DNA of 49,531 nucleotides from Pseudomonas sputi. Its GTDB lineage: Bacteria; Pseudomonadota; Gammaproteobacteria; Pseudomonadales; Pseudomonadaceae. The DNA lies in contig NZ_BQHI01000033.1 in assembly GCF_021603585.1 (NCBI RefSeq), positions 1 through 49,531 on the forward strand, read 5' to 3'. The notes below the pieces were generated by a model, which was given only the letters and a program-made list of their open reading frames with translations, was not told where the DNA came from and ran no database searches. A program made the translations under genes and the position numbers. How positions within the stretch are numbered: position 1 is the first letter of the stretch; each line of letters begins with the position of its first letter. Positions 19,080 to 29,288 of the stretch are shown piece by piece.

Positions 19080-20270
19080 ATGGCTCACGCACCACAGATC
19101 AGAATCCCCGCCACGTACATGCGTGGCGGCACCAGCAAAGGCGTGTTTTTCAGCCTCAAGGATCTGCCCGAAGCCGCGCAGATTCCCGGCCCGGCCCGCG
19201 ATGCGCTGTTGCTGCGGGTGATCGGCAGTCCCGACCCCTACGACAAACAGATCGACGGCATGGGCGGCGCCACGTCCAGCACCAGCAAAACCGTGATCCT
19301 GTCGAAAAGCATCAAGGCCGATCACGACGTCGATTACCTGTTCGGTCAGGTGTCGATCGACAAGCCGTTCGTGGACTGGAGCGGCAACTGCGGCAACCTG
19401 TCGGCGGCGGTCGGTTCGTTCGCCATCAGCAACGGTCTGGTGGACGCCAGCCGCATTCCGCACAACGGCGTGGCGGTGGTTCGCGTGTGGCAGGCCAACA
19501 TCGGCAAGACCATCATTGCCCATGTGCCGATCACCAACGGTGAAGTCCAGGAAACCGGTGATTTCGAGCTCGACGGCGTGACCTTCCCGGCTGCCGAAGT
19601 CCAGGTCGAATTCATGGACCCGGCGGCGGAAGAAGAGGGCGGCGGTGGCTCGATGTTCCCCACCGGCAACCTGATCGACGAGCTGGAAGTGCCGGGCGTC
19701 GGTACGTTCAAGGCGACCATGATCAACGCGGGTATCCCGACGATCTTTGTCAACGCCGAAGACATCGGTTACACCGGCACCGAACTGCAGGGCGCGATCA
19801 ACAGCGATCCGAAAGCGTTGCAGATGTTTGAAACCCTTCGCGCTTATGGCGCGCTGCGCATGGGGCTGATTTCCAGTCTGGATGAAGCGGCCAAGCGTCA
19901 ACACACGCCTAAGGTTGCGTTTGTCGCCAAACCTGCGGATTACGTGGCGTCGAGTGGCAAAGCCATTGGCGCCGGGGATGTGGATTTGCTCGTGCGGGCG
20001 CTGTCGATGGGCAAGCTGCACCACGCGATGATGGGAACGGCGGCGGTGGCGATTGGCACCGCAGCAGCCATCTCGGGCACCTTGGTGAACCTGGCGGCTG
20101 GTGGTGTCGAGCGTAATGCGGTGCGCTTCGGACATCCGTCCGGGACGTTGCGCGTCGGGGCTGAGGCCCGCCTGGAAAACGGTGAGTGGGTGGTGAAGAA
20201 GGCGATCATGAGCCGCAGTGCGCGGGTCCTCATGGAAGGCTTCGTCCGCGTGCCTGGAGATTCGTTCTAA
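19080..20270 (+). CDS. prpF: 2-methylaconitate cis-trans isomerase
   Basis: The 396-residue protein belongs to the PrpF family (diaminopimelate-epimerase-like fold). It starts MAHAPQIRIPATYMRGGTSK, a conserved opening, and contains GGATSSTSKT, WSGNCGNLSAAVG and RFGHPSGTLRVG. It converts the AcnD product into cis-2-methylaconitate so that methylisocitrate can form. The start has GAGGAG 6 nt upstream. It is bracketed by hairpins on both sides. Confidence 0.95.
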   Translation: MAHAPQIRIPATYMRGGTSKGVFFSLKDLPEAAQIPGPARDALLLRVIGSPDPYDKQIDGMGGATSSTSKTVILSKSIKADHDVDYLFGQVSIDKPFVDWSGNCGNLSAAVGSFAISNGLVDASRIPHNGVAVVRVWQANIGKTIIAHVPITNGEVQETGDFELDGVTFPAAEVQVEFMDPAAEEEGGGGSMFPTGNLIDELEVPGVGTFKATMINAGIPTIFVNAEDIGYTGTELQGAINSDPKALQMFETLRAYGALRMGLISSLDEAAKRQHTPKVAFVAKPADYVASSGKAIGAGDVDLLVRALSMGKLHHAMMGTAAVAIGTAAAISGTLVNLAAGGVERNAVRFGHPSGTLRVGAEARLENGEWVVKKAIMSRSARVLMEGFVRVPGDSF

Positions 20271-20279
20271 CGAGCAGCA

Positions 20280-20307
20280 GGTGAGAGCGAGCTTGTTCGC
20301 TCTCACC
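20280..20307 (+). terminator. Intercistronic hairpin prpF/prpD
   Basis: A perfect 11-bp stem, GGTGAGAGCGA and TCGCTCTCACC, encloses loop GCTTGT just after the prpF stop. No T-run follows, so it is more likely a processing or stability element than a full terminator. Confidence 0.65.
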
Positions 20308-20387
20308 GCAATATGGAGTTCAATAAGAAGAAAATCAGCCCTGAGCCGAGGTCCCATCAACGAACCACTTTCAAGAGTGAATCGAAC

Positions 20388-21872
20388 ATGAGCGCCAACG
20401 TCGACCTGAACAACCGCCCCGACTACGACCGTGTCCTGCAGGACATCGCCGATTACGTCCTCACCTGCAAAATCCAATCCCCCGAAGCCTTCGATACCGC
20501 CCGCAACTGCCTGATGGATACCCTGGGCTGCGGCCTGCTGGCCCTGCGTTTCCCCGAATGCACCAAGCACCTCGGCCCGATTGTCGAAGGTACCGTCGTG
20601 CCGTTCGGCGCTCGGGTCCCCGGCACGTCCTATCGCCTCGACCCGGTAAAAGCGGCGTGGGACATCGGCTGCATCGTGCGCTGGCTCGATTACAACGACA
20701 CCTGGCTCGCCGCTGAGTGGGGCCATCCGTCGGACAACCTCGGCGGGATTCTCGCGGTGGCCGATCACCTGTCGCAAAAGCGCCTGGCCATTGGCGAAGC
20801 GCCGCTGACCGTGGGCGATGTACTCGAAGCCATGATCATGGCCCACGAGATTCAAGGTGTGATCGCCCTGGAAAACTCCTTCAATCGTGTAGGCCTCGAC
20901 CACGTCATCCTGGTGAAAGTCGCCTCGACGGCCGTGACCGCCAAACTGATGGGTGCCAACCGCGAGCAACTGTTATCGGCGTTGTCTCATGCGTTCGCCG
21001 ACGGTCAGGCATTGCGCACGTACCGCCATGCGCCGAACGCCGGTTCGCGCAAATCCTGGGCGGCGGGGGATGCATCGAGCCGGGGCGTGCGGCTGGCGGA
21101 TATCGCGATGCGCGGCGAAATGGGGATTCCCGGCGTCTTGAGTGCCAGGCAGTGGGGCTTTTACGACGTTTTGTTCAGCCACACCAACAACGATCTGGCG
21201 CTCAAGCCGGAAGACAAGCGCGCCTTCAGCTTCTCGCGGCCGTTCGGCAGCTACGTGATGGAAAACGTGCTGTTCAAGATCAGCTTCCCCGCCGAATTCC
21301 ACGCGCAAACCGCTTGCGAAGCGGCTGTGGCGCTGCACCCTCAGGTGCGCAACCGACTGCATGAAATCGACCGGATCGTCATCACCACCCACGAATCGGC
21401 GATCCGCATCATTTCCAAGGTCGGGCCGCTGGCCAACGCCGCTGATCGCGATCACTGCCTTCAGTACATGACCGCCGTGCCGCTGGCGTTCGGCAATCTG
21501 GTGGCCGAGCAGTACGAAGACGATTTCCACAAGGCCCATCCGATCATCGATGTGCTGCGCGAAAAAATGGTCATTGTCGAAGATCCGCGCTTCACCCGCG
21601 AATACCTGGAGGCTGACAAACGCTCGATTGCCAACGCGGTGCAGGTGTTTTTCAAGGACGGTTCGAGCACGGAAAACGTGGTGGTGGAGTACCCGATCGG
21701 GCATCGCCGGCGTCGCGCCGAGGGCATTCCATTGCTTGAGGACAAATTCAGGGCAAATCTGGCGACCCGCTTCACCGGGCAGCGCAGCGGGGAGATTGTT
21801 GCGTTGTGCAAGGATCAGGCGCGGCTCGAGGCCACGCCGGTGAACCGGTTTATGGATTTATGGGTTATTTGA
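20388..21872 (+). CDS. prpD: 2-methylcitrate dehydratase
   Basis: The 494-residue MmgE/PrpD-family protein has the conserved blocks [49 protein letters not shown] and [11 protein letters not shown]. It dehydrates 2-methylcitrate to 2-methylaconitate without an iron-sulfur cluster, which overlaps the role of AcnD-PrpF in the same operon. The start at 20388 ([14 protein letters not shown]) gives the usual length. Its last 8 bp overlap the end of the convergent ppsR gene. Confidence 0.95.
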   Translation: MSANVDLNNRPDYDRVLQDIADYVLTCKIQSPEAFDTARNCLMDTLGCGLLALRFPECTKHLGPIVEGTVVPFGARVPGTSYRLDPVKAAWDIGCIVRWLDYNDTWLAAEWGHPSDNLGGILAVADHLSQKRLAIGEAPLTVGDVLEAMIMAHEIQGVIALENSFNRVGLDHVILVKVASTAVTAKLMGANREQLLSALSHAFADGQALRTYRHAPNAGSRKSWAAGDASSRGVRLADIAMRGEMGIPGVLSARQWGFYDVLFSHTNNDLALKPEDKRAFSFSRPFGSYVMENVLFKISFPAEFHAQTACEAAVALHPQVRNRLHEIDRIVITTHESAIRIISKVGPLANAADRDHCLQYMTAVPLAFGNLVAEQYEDDFHKAHPIIDVLREKMVIVEDPRFTREYLEADKRSIANAVQVFFKDGSSTENVVVEYPIGHRRRRAEGIPLLEDKFRANLATRFTGQRSGEIVALCKDQARLEATPVNRFMDLWVI

Positions 21873-22683
21873 AGCGCCGCTCGACGCCTTTCTCCACGAG
21901 GATCTTCGCGGAAATCTCTTCCACCGAAAAATGCGTGGAGTTGATGTTCGGGATGTTCTCGCGGCGGAACAGGTTTTCCACCTCGCGCACTTCGAACTCG
22001 CACTGGGCGTAGCTCGAATAACGGCTGTTGGGCTTGCGTTCGTTGCGGATTGCGGTGAGGCGGTCCGGGTCGATGGTCAGGCCGAACAGCTTGTGCTGGT
22101 GGGCGCGCAGGGCGGCCGGCAGTTGCAGGCGTTCCATGTCGTCTTCGGTCAGCGGATAGTTGGCTGCGCGGATGCCAAATTGCATCGCCATGTACAGACA
22201 CGTCGGCGTCTTACCACAACGCGACACGCCCACTAGTATCAGGTCGGCCTTGTCGTAATAGTGGGTGCGGGCGCCGTCGTCGTTGTCGAGGGCGAAGTTC
22301 ACCGCCTCGATCCGCTCCATGTAATTGGAGTTGTGGCCGATGGAGTGGGACTTGCCGACGGTGTAGGAAGAATGCTCGGTCAGTTCCTGCTCGAGCGGGG
22401 CGAGGAACGTCGAGAAAATGTCGATCATGAAACCATTGGAGGTTGCGAGAATCTCACGGATGTCCTGATTGACGATGGTGTCGAAGATAATCGGCCGGAA
22501 ACCGTCGGTTTCAGCGGCTTTGTCGATTTGTTGTACCATGGCCCGCGCTTTTTCAACGCTGTCGATGTACGGTCGCGTGAATTTGCTGAAGGAAATGTTT
22601 TCGAACTGCGCCAGAAGGCTTTGACCCAGGGTTTCGGCGGTGATGCCGGTGCCATCGGAGATAAAGAAAGCAGATCGTTTCAT
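21865..22683 (-). CDS. ppsR: PEP synthase regulatory protein (bifunctional kinase/pyrophosphorylase)
   Basis: The 272-residue DUF299 protein starts [20 protein letters not shown], the conserved opening, and has the P-loop-like [15 protein letters not shown] and the YPLTEDD segment. The family inactivates PEP synthase by ADP-dependent phosphorylation of a threonine next to the catalytic histidine, and reactivates it with phosphate. Its target ppsA is divergent 174 bp away. The frame is open 22 codons further upstream but the conserved start is ATG 22683. Confidence 0.94.
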   Translation of the reverse strand: MKRSAFFISDGTGITAETLGQSLLAQFENISFSKFTRPYIDSVEKARAMVQQIDKAAETDGFRPIIFDTIVNQDIREILATSNGFMIDIFSTFLAPLEQELTEHSSYTVGKSHSIGHNSNYMERIEAVNFALDNDDGARTHYYDKADLILVGVSRCGKTPTCLYMAMQFGIRAANYPLTEDDMERLQLPAALRAHQHKLFGLTIDPDRLTAIRNERKPNSRYSSYAQCEFEVREVENLFRRENIPNINSTHFSVEEISAKILVEKGVERRFK

Positions 22684-22857
22684 TTGCACCTTGGGCCTTA
22701 AGCTAATGAGCATTTCTGGATATGATAGGCGCGGTTTGCCGGCCGCCATTGGCCCGCATTCTCACTTATTTTCCAGGTCCAGGCCATACAGCCGGCCAAT
22801 GCTCCCCCGAGCCGCCGGTTTCTGAGCTTTTCCAACACAGTTAGTGGAGAGATCACC

Positions 22858-25233
22858 TTGGTAGAGTACGTAGTTTCCCTCGATAAGCTCGGCAAACACG
22901 ATGTTGAGCATGTGGGGGGCAAGAACGCATCCCTGGGCGAGATGATCAGTAACCTGGCCGGTGCCGGTGTTTCGGTCCCCGGCGGCTTCGCCACCACCGC
23001 GCAAGCCTATCGCGACTTCCTGGAACTGAGCGGTCTGAACGATCAGATCCACAAGGCCCTCGATGTGCTGGACGTCGATGACGTCAATGCCCTGGCCAAG
23101 ACCGGCGCCCAGATCCGCCAATGGATCATGGAAGCCGAATTCCCTGAAAAACTGAACACCGAGATCCGCACCGCGTTCGCCGCGTTGTCGGCCGGCAATC
23201 CTGACGTGGCGGTGGCGGTGCGTTCCTCCGCCACCGCCGAAGACCTGCCGGACGCTTCGTTCGCCGGTCAGCAGGAAACCTTCCTGAACATCCGTGGCGT
23301 CGAAAACGTCATCCGCGCGGCCAAGGAAGTGTTCGCATCCCTGTTCAACGACCGTGCCATTTCCTACCGCGTCCACCAGGGCTTCGACCACAAGCTGGTC
23401 GCCCTGTCGGCCGGCGTGCAGCGCATGGTGCGTTCGGAAACCGGCACCGCCGGCGTGATGTTCACCCTCGATACCGAATCCGGCTTCCGTGACGTGGTGT
23501 TCATCACCGGCGCCTACGGCCTGGGCGAAACCGTTGTACAAGGCGCGGTGAACCCGGACGAATTCTATGTCCACAAGGGCACGCTGGAAGCCGGTCGCCC
23601 GGCGATCCTGCGGCGCAACCTGGGCAGCAAGGCCATCAAGATGATTTACGGCGACGAGGCCAAGGCCGGTCGTTCCGTGAAAACCGTTGATGTCGAAAAG
23701 GCCGACCGCGCGCGCTTCTGCCTGACCGACGCAGAAGTCAGCGAGCTGGCCAAGCAGGCGATGATCATCGAGAAGCACTATGGCTGCCCGATGGACATCG
23801 AGTGGGCCAAGGACGGTGACGACGGCAAGCTGTACATCGTGCAGGCCCGTCCGGAAACCGTGAAGAGCCGCACCCAGGCCAACGTCATGGAGCGTTACCT
23901 GCTGAAAGAAACCGGCACCGTGCTGGTGGAAGGTCGTGCCATCGGCCAGCGCATCGGCGCGGGCAAGGTGCGGATCATCAAGGACGTCTCCGAGATGGAC
24001 AAGGTCCAGCCGGGCGACGTGCTGGTCTCCGACATGACCGACCCGGACTGGGAACCGGTCATGAAGCGCGCCAGCGCCATCGTCACCAACCGTGGCGGCC
24101 GTACCTGCCACGCGGCGATCATTGCTCGTGAGCTGGGTATTCCTGCTGTTGTCGGTTGCGGCAACGCCACCCAACTGCTGAAGGATGGCCAGGGCGTGAC
24201 CGTGTCCTGTGCCGAAGGCGACACCGGTTACATCTTCGAAGGCGAACTGGGTTTCGACATCAAGAAGAACTCCGTCGACGCCATGCCGGAGCTGCCGTTC
24301 AAGATCATGATGAACGTCGGCAACCCGGACCGCGCCTTCGACTTCGCGCAGCTGCCGAACGCCGGTGTGGGCCTGGCCCGTCTGGAATTCATCATCAACC
24401 GCATGATCGGCGTGCACCCGAAAGCGCTGTTGAACTACGACGGCCTGCCACAGGACATCAAGGAAAGCGTCGACAAGCGCATCGCCGGTTACGACGATCC
24501 GGTCGGCTTCTATGTCGAGAAGCTGGTTGAAGGCATCAGCACCCTGGCTGCTGCGTTCGCACCGAAGAAGGTCATCGTGCGTCTGTCGGACTTCAAGTCC
24601 AACGAGTACGCCAACCTGATCGGCGGCAAACTCTACGAGCCGGAAGAAGAAAACCCGATGCTGGGCTTCCGTGGCGCTTCGCGGTACATCAGCGAATCGT
24701 TCCGGGACTGCTTCGAACTCGAGTGCCGTGCGCTGAAACGCGTGCGCAACGAGATGGGCCTGACCAACGTCGAAATCATGGTGCCGTTCGTCCGTACTCT
24801 GGGCGAAGCCAGTCAGGTGGTGGATCTGCTCGCCGAAAACGGCCTGGCCCGTGGCGACAACGGTCTGCGCGTGATCATGATGTGCGAACTGCCGTCCAAC
24901 GCTATCCTGGCCGAAGAATTCCTCGAGTTCTTCGACGGGTTCTCGATCGGCTCCAACGACCTGACTCAGCTGACCCTGGGCCTGGACCGTGACTCCGGGA
25001 TCATCGCGCACCTGTTCGACGAGCGTAATCCGGCGGTCAAGAAGTTGCTGGCCAACGCGATTGCCGCATGCAACAAGGCCGGCAAGTACATCGGCATCTG
25101 CGGTCAGGGGCCTTCGGACCACCCGGATCTGGCCAAGTGGCTGATGGAGCAGGGCATCGAAAGCGTGTCGCTGAACCCGGACACCGTGCTGGAAACCTGG
25201 TTCTTCCTTGCCGAAGGCCAGGCGGCGGAATAA
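22858..25233 (+). CDS. ppsA: Phosphoenolpyruvate synthase
   Basis: The 791-residue protein has an N-terminal ATP-grasp domain ([31 protein letters not shown]), a swivelling phosphohistidine domain with GGRTCHAAI (catalytic His418, regulatory Thr416), and a C-terminal PEP-binding TIM barrel ([25 protein letters not shown]). It makes PEP from pyruvate and ATP for gluconeogenesis. The start is TTG 22858, with GGAGAG 6-7 nt upstream; the next residues [11 protein letters not shown] match the family N-terminus. Proximity to prp makes sense, since propionate oxidation yields pyruvate. Confidence 0.96.
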   Translation: MVEYVVSLDKLGKHDVEHVGGKNASLGEMISNLAGAGVSVPGGFATTAQAYRDFLELSGLNDQIHKALDVLDVDDVNALAKTGAQIRQWIMEAEFPEKLNTEIRTAFAALSAGNPDVAVAVRSSATAEDLPDASFAGQQETFLNIRGVENVIRAAKEVFASLFNDRAISYRVHQGFDHKLVALSAGVQRMVRSETGTAGVMFTLDTESGFRDVVFITGAYGLGETVVQGAVNPDEFYVHKGTLEAGRPAILRRNLGSKAIKMIYGDEAKAGRSVKTVDVEKADRARFCLTDAEVSELAKQAMIIEKHYGCPMDIEWAKDGDDGKLYIVQARPETVKSRTQANVMERYLLKETGTVLVEGRAIGQRIGAGKVRIIKDVSEMDKVQPGDVLVSDMTDPDWEPVMKRASAIVTNRGGRTCHAAIIARELGIPAVVGCGNATQLLKDGQGVTVSCAEGDTGYIFEGELGFDIKKNSVDAMPELPFKIMMNVGNPDRAFDFAQLPNAGVGLARLEFIINRMIGVHPKALLNYDGLPQDIKESVDKRIAGYDDPVGFYVEKLVEGISTLAAAFAPKKVIVRLSDFKSNEYANLIGGKLYEPEEENPMLGFRGASRYISESFRDCFELECRALKRVRNEMGLTNVEIMVPFVRTLGEASQVVDLLAENGLARGDNGLRVIMMCELPSNAILAEEFLEFFDGFSIGSNDLTQLTLGLDRDSGIIAHLFDERNPAVKKLLANAIAACNKAGKYIGICGQGPSDHPDLAKWLMEQGIESVSLNPDTVLETWFFLAEGQAAE

Positions 25234-25287
25234 GCCGTGAATCAAGCTTCGGCCCGTTGAACCGGGTCGAGGCTTTAAGATTGAAGT

Positions 25288-25318
25288 AGGGCGAGCTCTC
25301 CGGATGCCGCCCTTTTTT
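25288..25318 (+). terminator. Rho-independent terminator of ppsA
   Basis: AGGGCG and CGCCC with a moderately long loop are followed by six Ts (25313-25318). It ends 13 bp before the alpha/beta hydrolase start. Confidence 0.75.
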
Positions 25319-25331
25319 GTGCAAGAGCATT

Positions 25332-26321
25332 ATGCAAAGCAGCAGCAACCTATTTCCTGTCGCCCTGATCAGCGCCGAGCGACGCGGTGATCTGAGCGAA
25401 GACGTTTATCGTTTGAAACCGGGCAACAGCCCTGACTGGTCCGTGGAGATCGCGGTGACCCGTCTCGGTATGGCCGATGAGCCGGCGTCGCGCGGCGTGC
25501 CGGTGATCTTGCTGCACGGCAGTTTTTCCAATCGGCGCTTCTGGTTCTCGCCGAAGGGCCTGGGCCTGGGCGCGTATCTGACGCGTCTGGGTTTCGATGT
25601 GTGGATCCCGGAAATGCGCGGTCACGGTCTGTCCCAGCGCAACGAGGACTACCGTCGCAACCGGGTCGCCGACTACGCCCGTTACGATCTGCCGGCGATC
25701 GCGGCGTTCGTCCGAGAGCAGAGCGGGCAGATTCCGCACTGGATCGGCCACTCGCTGGGAGGCATCACGCTGGCGGCTGCGCTGGGCGGCGAATACCTTG
25801 GCGAGCCAGCGGTTGCGTCGGCGGCGTTTTTCGGCACCCAGGTCAGCCGTACGTACTGGCCGCTGAAGATTCCGCCGGTGGAGTGGAGCGGGCGCTTCAT
25901 TCTCAAGCGTTTTGCCCAGTTGTCCGGCTCGCGGCTCAAGCGCGGCCCCGAGGACGAGCCGATCGGCCTGGCGCTGGAAAGCATGCGCTGGTATGGGCTG
26001 TTCGGCCGTTTCGGCGACAAGGACAAGGATTGGTGGGCCGGCCTTGCCGATGTGCAGGTGCCGGTGCTGGCAGTGAGCGCGGCGGGGGATCATCAGGATC
26101 CGGCCTGGGCGTGCCGGAAGCTGTTCGAACAGATCGGTTCCGAGCACAAGCAGTTCATCAACCTGGGCCGTGAGCAGGGTTTCAACGATCAGTTCGGGCA
26201 TGTCGAGATGCTGGTCAGCAAGGCGGCGCAGGCTGAGGTCTGGCCACTGGTGGCGCGTTGGCTGGCGGATCAGCACACGCCGTTGCTCGGCGAGAAGCCG
26301 GATCTGGCGACAGCGGTGTAG
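25332..26321 (+). CDS. Alpha/beta-fold hydrolase
   Basis: The 329-residue protein has the oxyanion motif LLHGSFSN (HG 62-63), the nucleophile elbow GHSLG (Ser141), Asp253 in SAAGDHQDP and His290 in QFGHVEML as the likely triad. The cap region (about 165-235) is rich in Arg and Trp. No signal peptide is seen, so it is probably cytoplasmic. The family includes esterases and lipases, and the substrate is unknown. ATG 25332 has AAGAG 4-5 nt upstream. Homologues sit between ppsA and rraA in other pseudomonads. Confidence 0.88.
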   Translation: MQSSSNLFPVALISAERRGDLSEDVYRLKPGNSPDWSVEIAVTRLGMADEPASRGVPVILLHGSFSNRRFWFSPKGLGLGAYLTRLGFDVWIPEMRGHGLSQRNEDYRRNRVADYARYDLPAIAAFVREQSGQIPHWIGHSLGGITLAAALGGEYLGEPAVASAAFFGTQVSRTYWPLKIPPVEWSGRFILKRFAQLSGSRLKRGPEDEPIGLALESMRWYGLFGRFGDKDKDWWAGLADVQVPVLAVSAAGDHQDPAWACRKLFEQIGSEHKQFINLGREQGFNDQFGHVEMLVSKAAQAEVWPLVARWLADQHTPLLGEKPDLATAV

Positions 26322-26547
26322 GCGAAGTGCCCTGAAAAGAGCATTTCGTTCGAATCGGCTTGCGGCTAAGATATGACGCTATGGACGGTTCTGGTCATAT
26401 TTGGTGACTGTTTCGCTATTACGTTTCAGCCTGTGTTCAGGTTCGTTCAGCGACCATGACATGGGCTAAGGTAAACAGCGACCGTTGGGACTCGTTTCAA
26501 AAGAGTGCGACATCCTTGATCGTTTTCCTTGTTACAGGAGTTTTTCG

Positions 26548-27039
26548 ATGAACCATTACCTTACGCCTGACCTGTGCGACGCCTATCCGGAGCTGGTCCA
26601 GGTGCTGGAACCGATGTTCAGCAATTTCGGCGGCCGTGATTCGTTCGGCGGCGAAATCGTGACCATCAAGTGCTTCGAAGACAACTCGCTGGTCAAGGAA
26701 CAAGCGGAACTCAAGGGTAACGGCAAAGTGCTGGTGGTCGATGGCGGTGGTTCGCTGCGCTGCGCGCTGCTGGGCGATATGATCGCCGAGAAAGCCTCGA
26801 AAAACGGGTGGGAAGGGCTGGTGATTTATGGCTGCATCCGTGATGTGGATGTCATCGCTCAGACCGATCTCGGCGTTCAGGCGTTGGCCAGCCATCCGAA
26901 AAAGACTGAGAAACGCGGTCTCGGCGACCTCAACGTACCCGTGACTTTCGCGGGCGTCACTTTCCAGCCCGGCCAGTACCTCTATGCGGACAACAACGGC
27001 GTGATCATCTCGCCAAGTCCGCTGAAAATGCCTGAATAA
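26548..27039 (+). CDS. rraA: Ribonuclease E activity regulator RraA-family protein
   Basis: The 163-residue protein starts [20 protein letters not shown] and has the family blocks [47 protein letters not shown] and the [10 protein letters not shown] segment. RraA binds the RNase E C-terminal scaffold and inhibits decay in enterobacteria. Related proteins are 4-hydroxy-4-methyl-2-oxoglutarate aldolases, so the exact role is not settled by sequence. ACAGGAG 7 nt before ATG 26548 fixes the start. Confidence 0.92.
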   Translation: MNHYLTPDLCDAYPELVQVLEPMFSNFGGRDSFGGEIVTIKCFEDNSLVKEQAELKGNGKVLVVDGGGSLRCALLGDMIAEKASKNGWEGLVIYGCIRDVDVIAQTDLGVQALASHPKKTEKRGLGDLNVPVTFAGVTFQPGQYLYADNNGVIISPSPLKMPE

Positions 27040-27063
27040 ATCGCGGTAACCACAGGGGTGAGG

Positions 27064-28059
27064 ATGTTCGAGGAAGAAAACGCGCAATGGGGGCTGGTGC
27101 ATGCCCTGGTGCTGGACGGTAAAGGCGGTGCGCGTTCGATAGCCCGGACTGATCTCGACGATTTGCAGCTGCAGGCCCATGAAAGCCTGTGGTTGCACTG
27201 GGATCGCAGTCACCCGCAGACCCAGACCTGGCTGCGCAAATCCAGTGGGCTCAACGAGTTCACCTGCGACCTGCTGCTGGAAGAAAACACCCGTCCACGT
27301 CTGTTGCCGCTGCCGGACTCCGAGCTGTTGCTGTTTTTACGCGGGGTCAATCTCAACCCGGGCGCCGAGCCGGAAGACATGGTGTCGGTGCGGATTTTTG
27401 CCTCGGCCCGGCGGGTGATTTCCCTGCGCTTGCGTCCATTGCGCGCCACCGATGAATTATTGGTGATGCTGGGTGAGGGCAAGGGGCCGAAAACCTCGTC
27501 CGAACTGATGCTTTATCTGGCGCAATTCCTCACCAATAAGGTGCAGGATCTTGTGACTTGCCTCTCCGAAGTGGTCGATGAAGAGGAAGAAAAACTGGAT
27601 GCCGACGAACGGTATACTCCGGAGCATGGCGCCATTTTGCACATCCGTCGCCGGGCCGCCGGACTGAAGCGTTTTCTGGCACCGCAACGGGATATTTTCG
27701 GACAACTGACGCGAATAAAACTGCCGTGGTTCGTCGATGACGATGCCGACTACTGGAACGAATTGAATAACAGCCTGACTCGTTATCTCGAAGAGCTCGA
27801 ATTGACTCGGGAGCGTGTGGGGCTTGTGCTGGAGGCCGAAGACCGGCGCCTGAGCGTGCACATGAATCGCACGATGTATCGTTTCGGGATCATCACCTGC
27901 ATCTTCTTGCCGATGAGTTTTATTACCGGTCTGTTGGGCATAAACGTTGGCGGAATACCGTTCGCCAGCAGCCCTTATGGTTTCCTGATCGCTTGCCTGA
28001 CAGTGCTCGCCCTGGCGTTCGGCCAGTGGTGGTTGTTCCGCCGATTGCGCTGGGTCTGA
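27064..28059 (+). CDS. cmaX: CmaX, CorA/ZntB-like divalent cation transporter
   Basis: The 331-residue protein has a long N-terminal cytoplasmic domain, a helical stalk (about 150-260) and two C-terminal transmembrane helices (about 270-290 and 305-325). The pore-entrance motif is GIN (LLGINVGG) where CorA has GMN; this variant is usual in ZntB-type members. It probably moves Mg2+ or Zn2+, and direction and ion are inference. It is first of the cmaX-cfrX-cmpX group upstream of sigX. ATG 27064 follows GAGG closely; a GTG at 27058 is an alternative. Confidence 0.9.
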   Translation: MFEEENAQWGLVHALVLDGKGGARSIARTDLDDLQLQAHESLWLHWDRSHPQTQTWLRKSSGLNEFTCDLLLEENTRPRLLPLPDSELLLFLRGVNLNPGAEPEDMVSVRIFASARRVISLRLRPLRATDELLVMLGEGKGPKTSSELMLYLAQFLTNKVQDLVTCLSEVVDEEEEKLDADERYTPEHGAILHIRRRAAGLKRFLAPQRDIFGQLTRIKLPWFVDDDADYWNELNNSLTRYLEELELTRERVGLVLEAEDRRLSVHMNRTMYRFGIITCIFLPMSFITGLLGINVGGIPFASSPYGFLIACLTVLALAFGQWWLFRRLRWV

Positions 28060-28122
28060 CGATGCACCATGTGACCCGACCAAATTTGCCCGCGTCTTTC
28101 ACAGACATCACGAGAGGTGCGT

Positions 28123-28371
28123 ATGCACGATCCGTTTGAACAGTCTTTGCGCGACATGCTCAACGCCTCGCCGTCCGGTCGCGACGACGATGCCTGCCTG
28201 GGCCGCGTACTCAAAACCGCCAACCGCCAGGTGGGTGCCGGCGATCTCTTCAGCCTGCTGGGCCGCTGGCTGCCCGCGCTGATGATCGCCCTGAACAACG
28301 GCTCGGCCCATGTCGCGCCGGTCTCCCGTCTCCGTAAACCTACCGCTCGCACTGCTGATAAGGCTGATTGA
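28123..28371 (+). CDS. cfrX: CfrX (also written CrfX), small conserved protein of the sigX region
   Basis: The 82-residue protein begins MHDPFEQSLRDMLN and contains a short hydrophobic segment (FSLLGRWLPALMIALNN, about 44-60), possibly one membrane or amphipathic helix, and a basic tail. No enzymatic motif is seen. GAGAGG 5 nt upstream supports the ATG. It is placed between cmaX and cmpX with only 2 bp to the latter, so the three probably act together in envelope homeostasis. Its function is unknown. Confidence 0.85.
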   Translation: MHDPFEQSLRDMLNASPSGRDDDACLGRVLKTANRQVGAGDLFSLLGRWLPALMIALNNGSAHVAPVSRLRKPTARTADKAD

Positions 28372-28373
28372 AT

Positions 28374-29198
28374 ATGGAACTTGATCTCTGGACTCAGAGC
28401 CTCGTCACTGCAATGACTGCGTTGTGGACCAAAGTCGCTAACTTCATTCCGAACCTGTTCGGCGCACTGGTTGTGCTGCTGTTGGGTTTCGTCGTGGCCA
28501 AGCTGCTCGATACCTTGCTGTCCAAACTGCTGGCCAAACTGGGCCTCGATCGCCTGATGGGCGGCACCGGCCTGACCAAATTGATGTCCCGCGCCGGGCT
28601 GCAAGTGCCGATCTCCACGTTGATCGGCAAAATCGTCTATTGGTTCGTTCTGCTGATTTTTCTTGTTTCTGCAGCAGAATCCCTTGGACTTGAGCGAGTT
28701 TCAGCTACGCTTGACATGCTGGCGCTGTATTTACCGAAAGTATTCGGTGCCGCGCTGGTGTTGCTTGTGGGTGTCCTGCTTGCGCAACTGGCCAACGGCC
28801 TGGTACGCGGGGCGGCAGAAGGCGTAGGCCTGGACTACGCTTCAGGACTTGGGCGAATTGCCCAGGGCCTGGTAATCATCATCAGCATTTCGGTCGCGAT
28901 CAGTCAGCTGGAGGTCAAGACCGACCTGCTGAACCATGTGATCGTCATCGTATTGATTACCGTTGGTCTGGCGGTTGCGCTGGCGATGGGTTTGGGAAGC
29001 CGGGAAATTGCCGGGCAGATTCTTGCGGGAATCTATGTGCGTGAGTTGTATCAGGTTGGGCAACAAGTGCGTATTGGCGAGGTCGAAGGCCAGATCGAAG
29101 AGATCGGCACGGTTAAGACCACATTGCTGACCGATGAGGGTGAGCTAGTCTCTCTCTCCAATCGGATCCTGCTGGAGCAGCATGTGAGTAGCCGCTAA
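28374..29198 (+). CDS. cmpX: CmpX, MscS-like mechanosensitive channel family protein
   Basis: The 274-residue protein has five predicted transmembrane helices (about 24-44, 82-104, 122-142, 160-180, 184-205), then a small beta domain VGQQVRIGEVEGQIEEIG that matches the MscS middle domain and ends without the large MscS cage. It starts 2 bp after cfrX. In Pseudomonas it is known to affect membrane homeostasis and SigX activity. A direct channel function here is inference. Confidence 0.9.
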   Translation: MELDLWTQSLVTAMTALWTKVANFIPNLFGALVVLLLGFVVAKLLDTLLSKLLAKLGLDRLMGGTGLTKLMSRAGLQVPISTLIGKIVYWFVLLIFLVSAAESLGLERVSATLDMLALYLPKVFGAALVLLVGVLLAQLANGLVRGAAEGVGLDYASGLGRIAQGLVIIISISVAISQLEVKTDLLNHVIVIVLITVGLAVALAMGLGSREIAGQILAGIYVRELYQVGQQVRIGEVEGQIEEIGTVKTTLLTDEGELVSLSNRILLEQHVSSR

Positions 29199-29234
29199 CC
29201 CGGCAAACCCTGCTAATGTATGCCGCCGCAAAAT

Positions 29235-29250
29235 GCCAGCCGTCGCTGGC
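29235..29250 (+). terminator. Hairpin in the cmpX/sigX gap
   Basis: GCCAGC and GCTGGC enclose loop CGTC. There is no T-run, so it may be a partial terminator or a leader structure of sigX. Confidence 0.4.
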
Positions 29251-29288
29251 TGCGGTGGACATTGACCTGACTGTCGGCACGACTTGTT

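Noticed and set aside
22762-25245. Minus-strand open frame over ppsA
   Set aside because: Antisense shadow with no domain, starting inside the ppsA 3' region.
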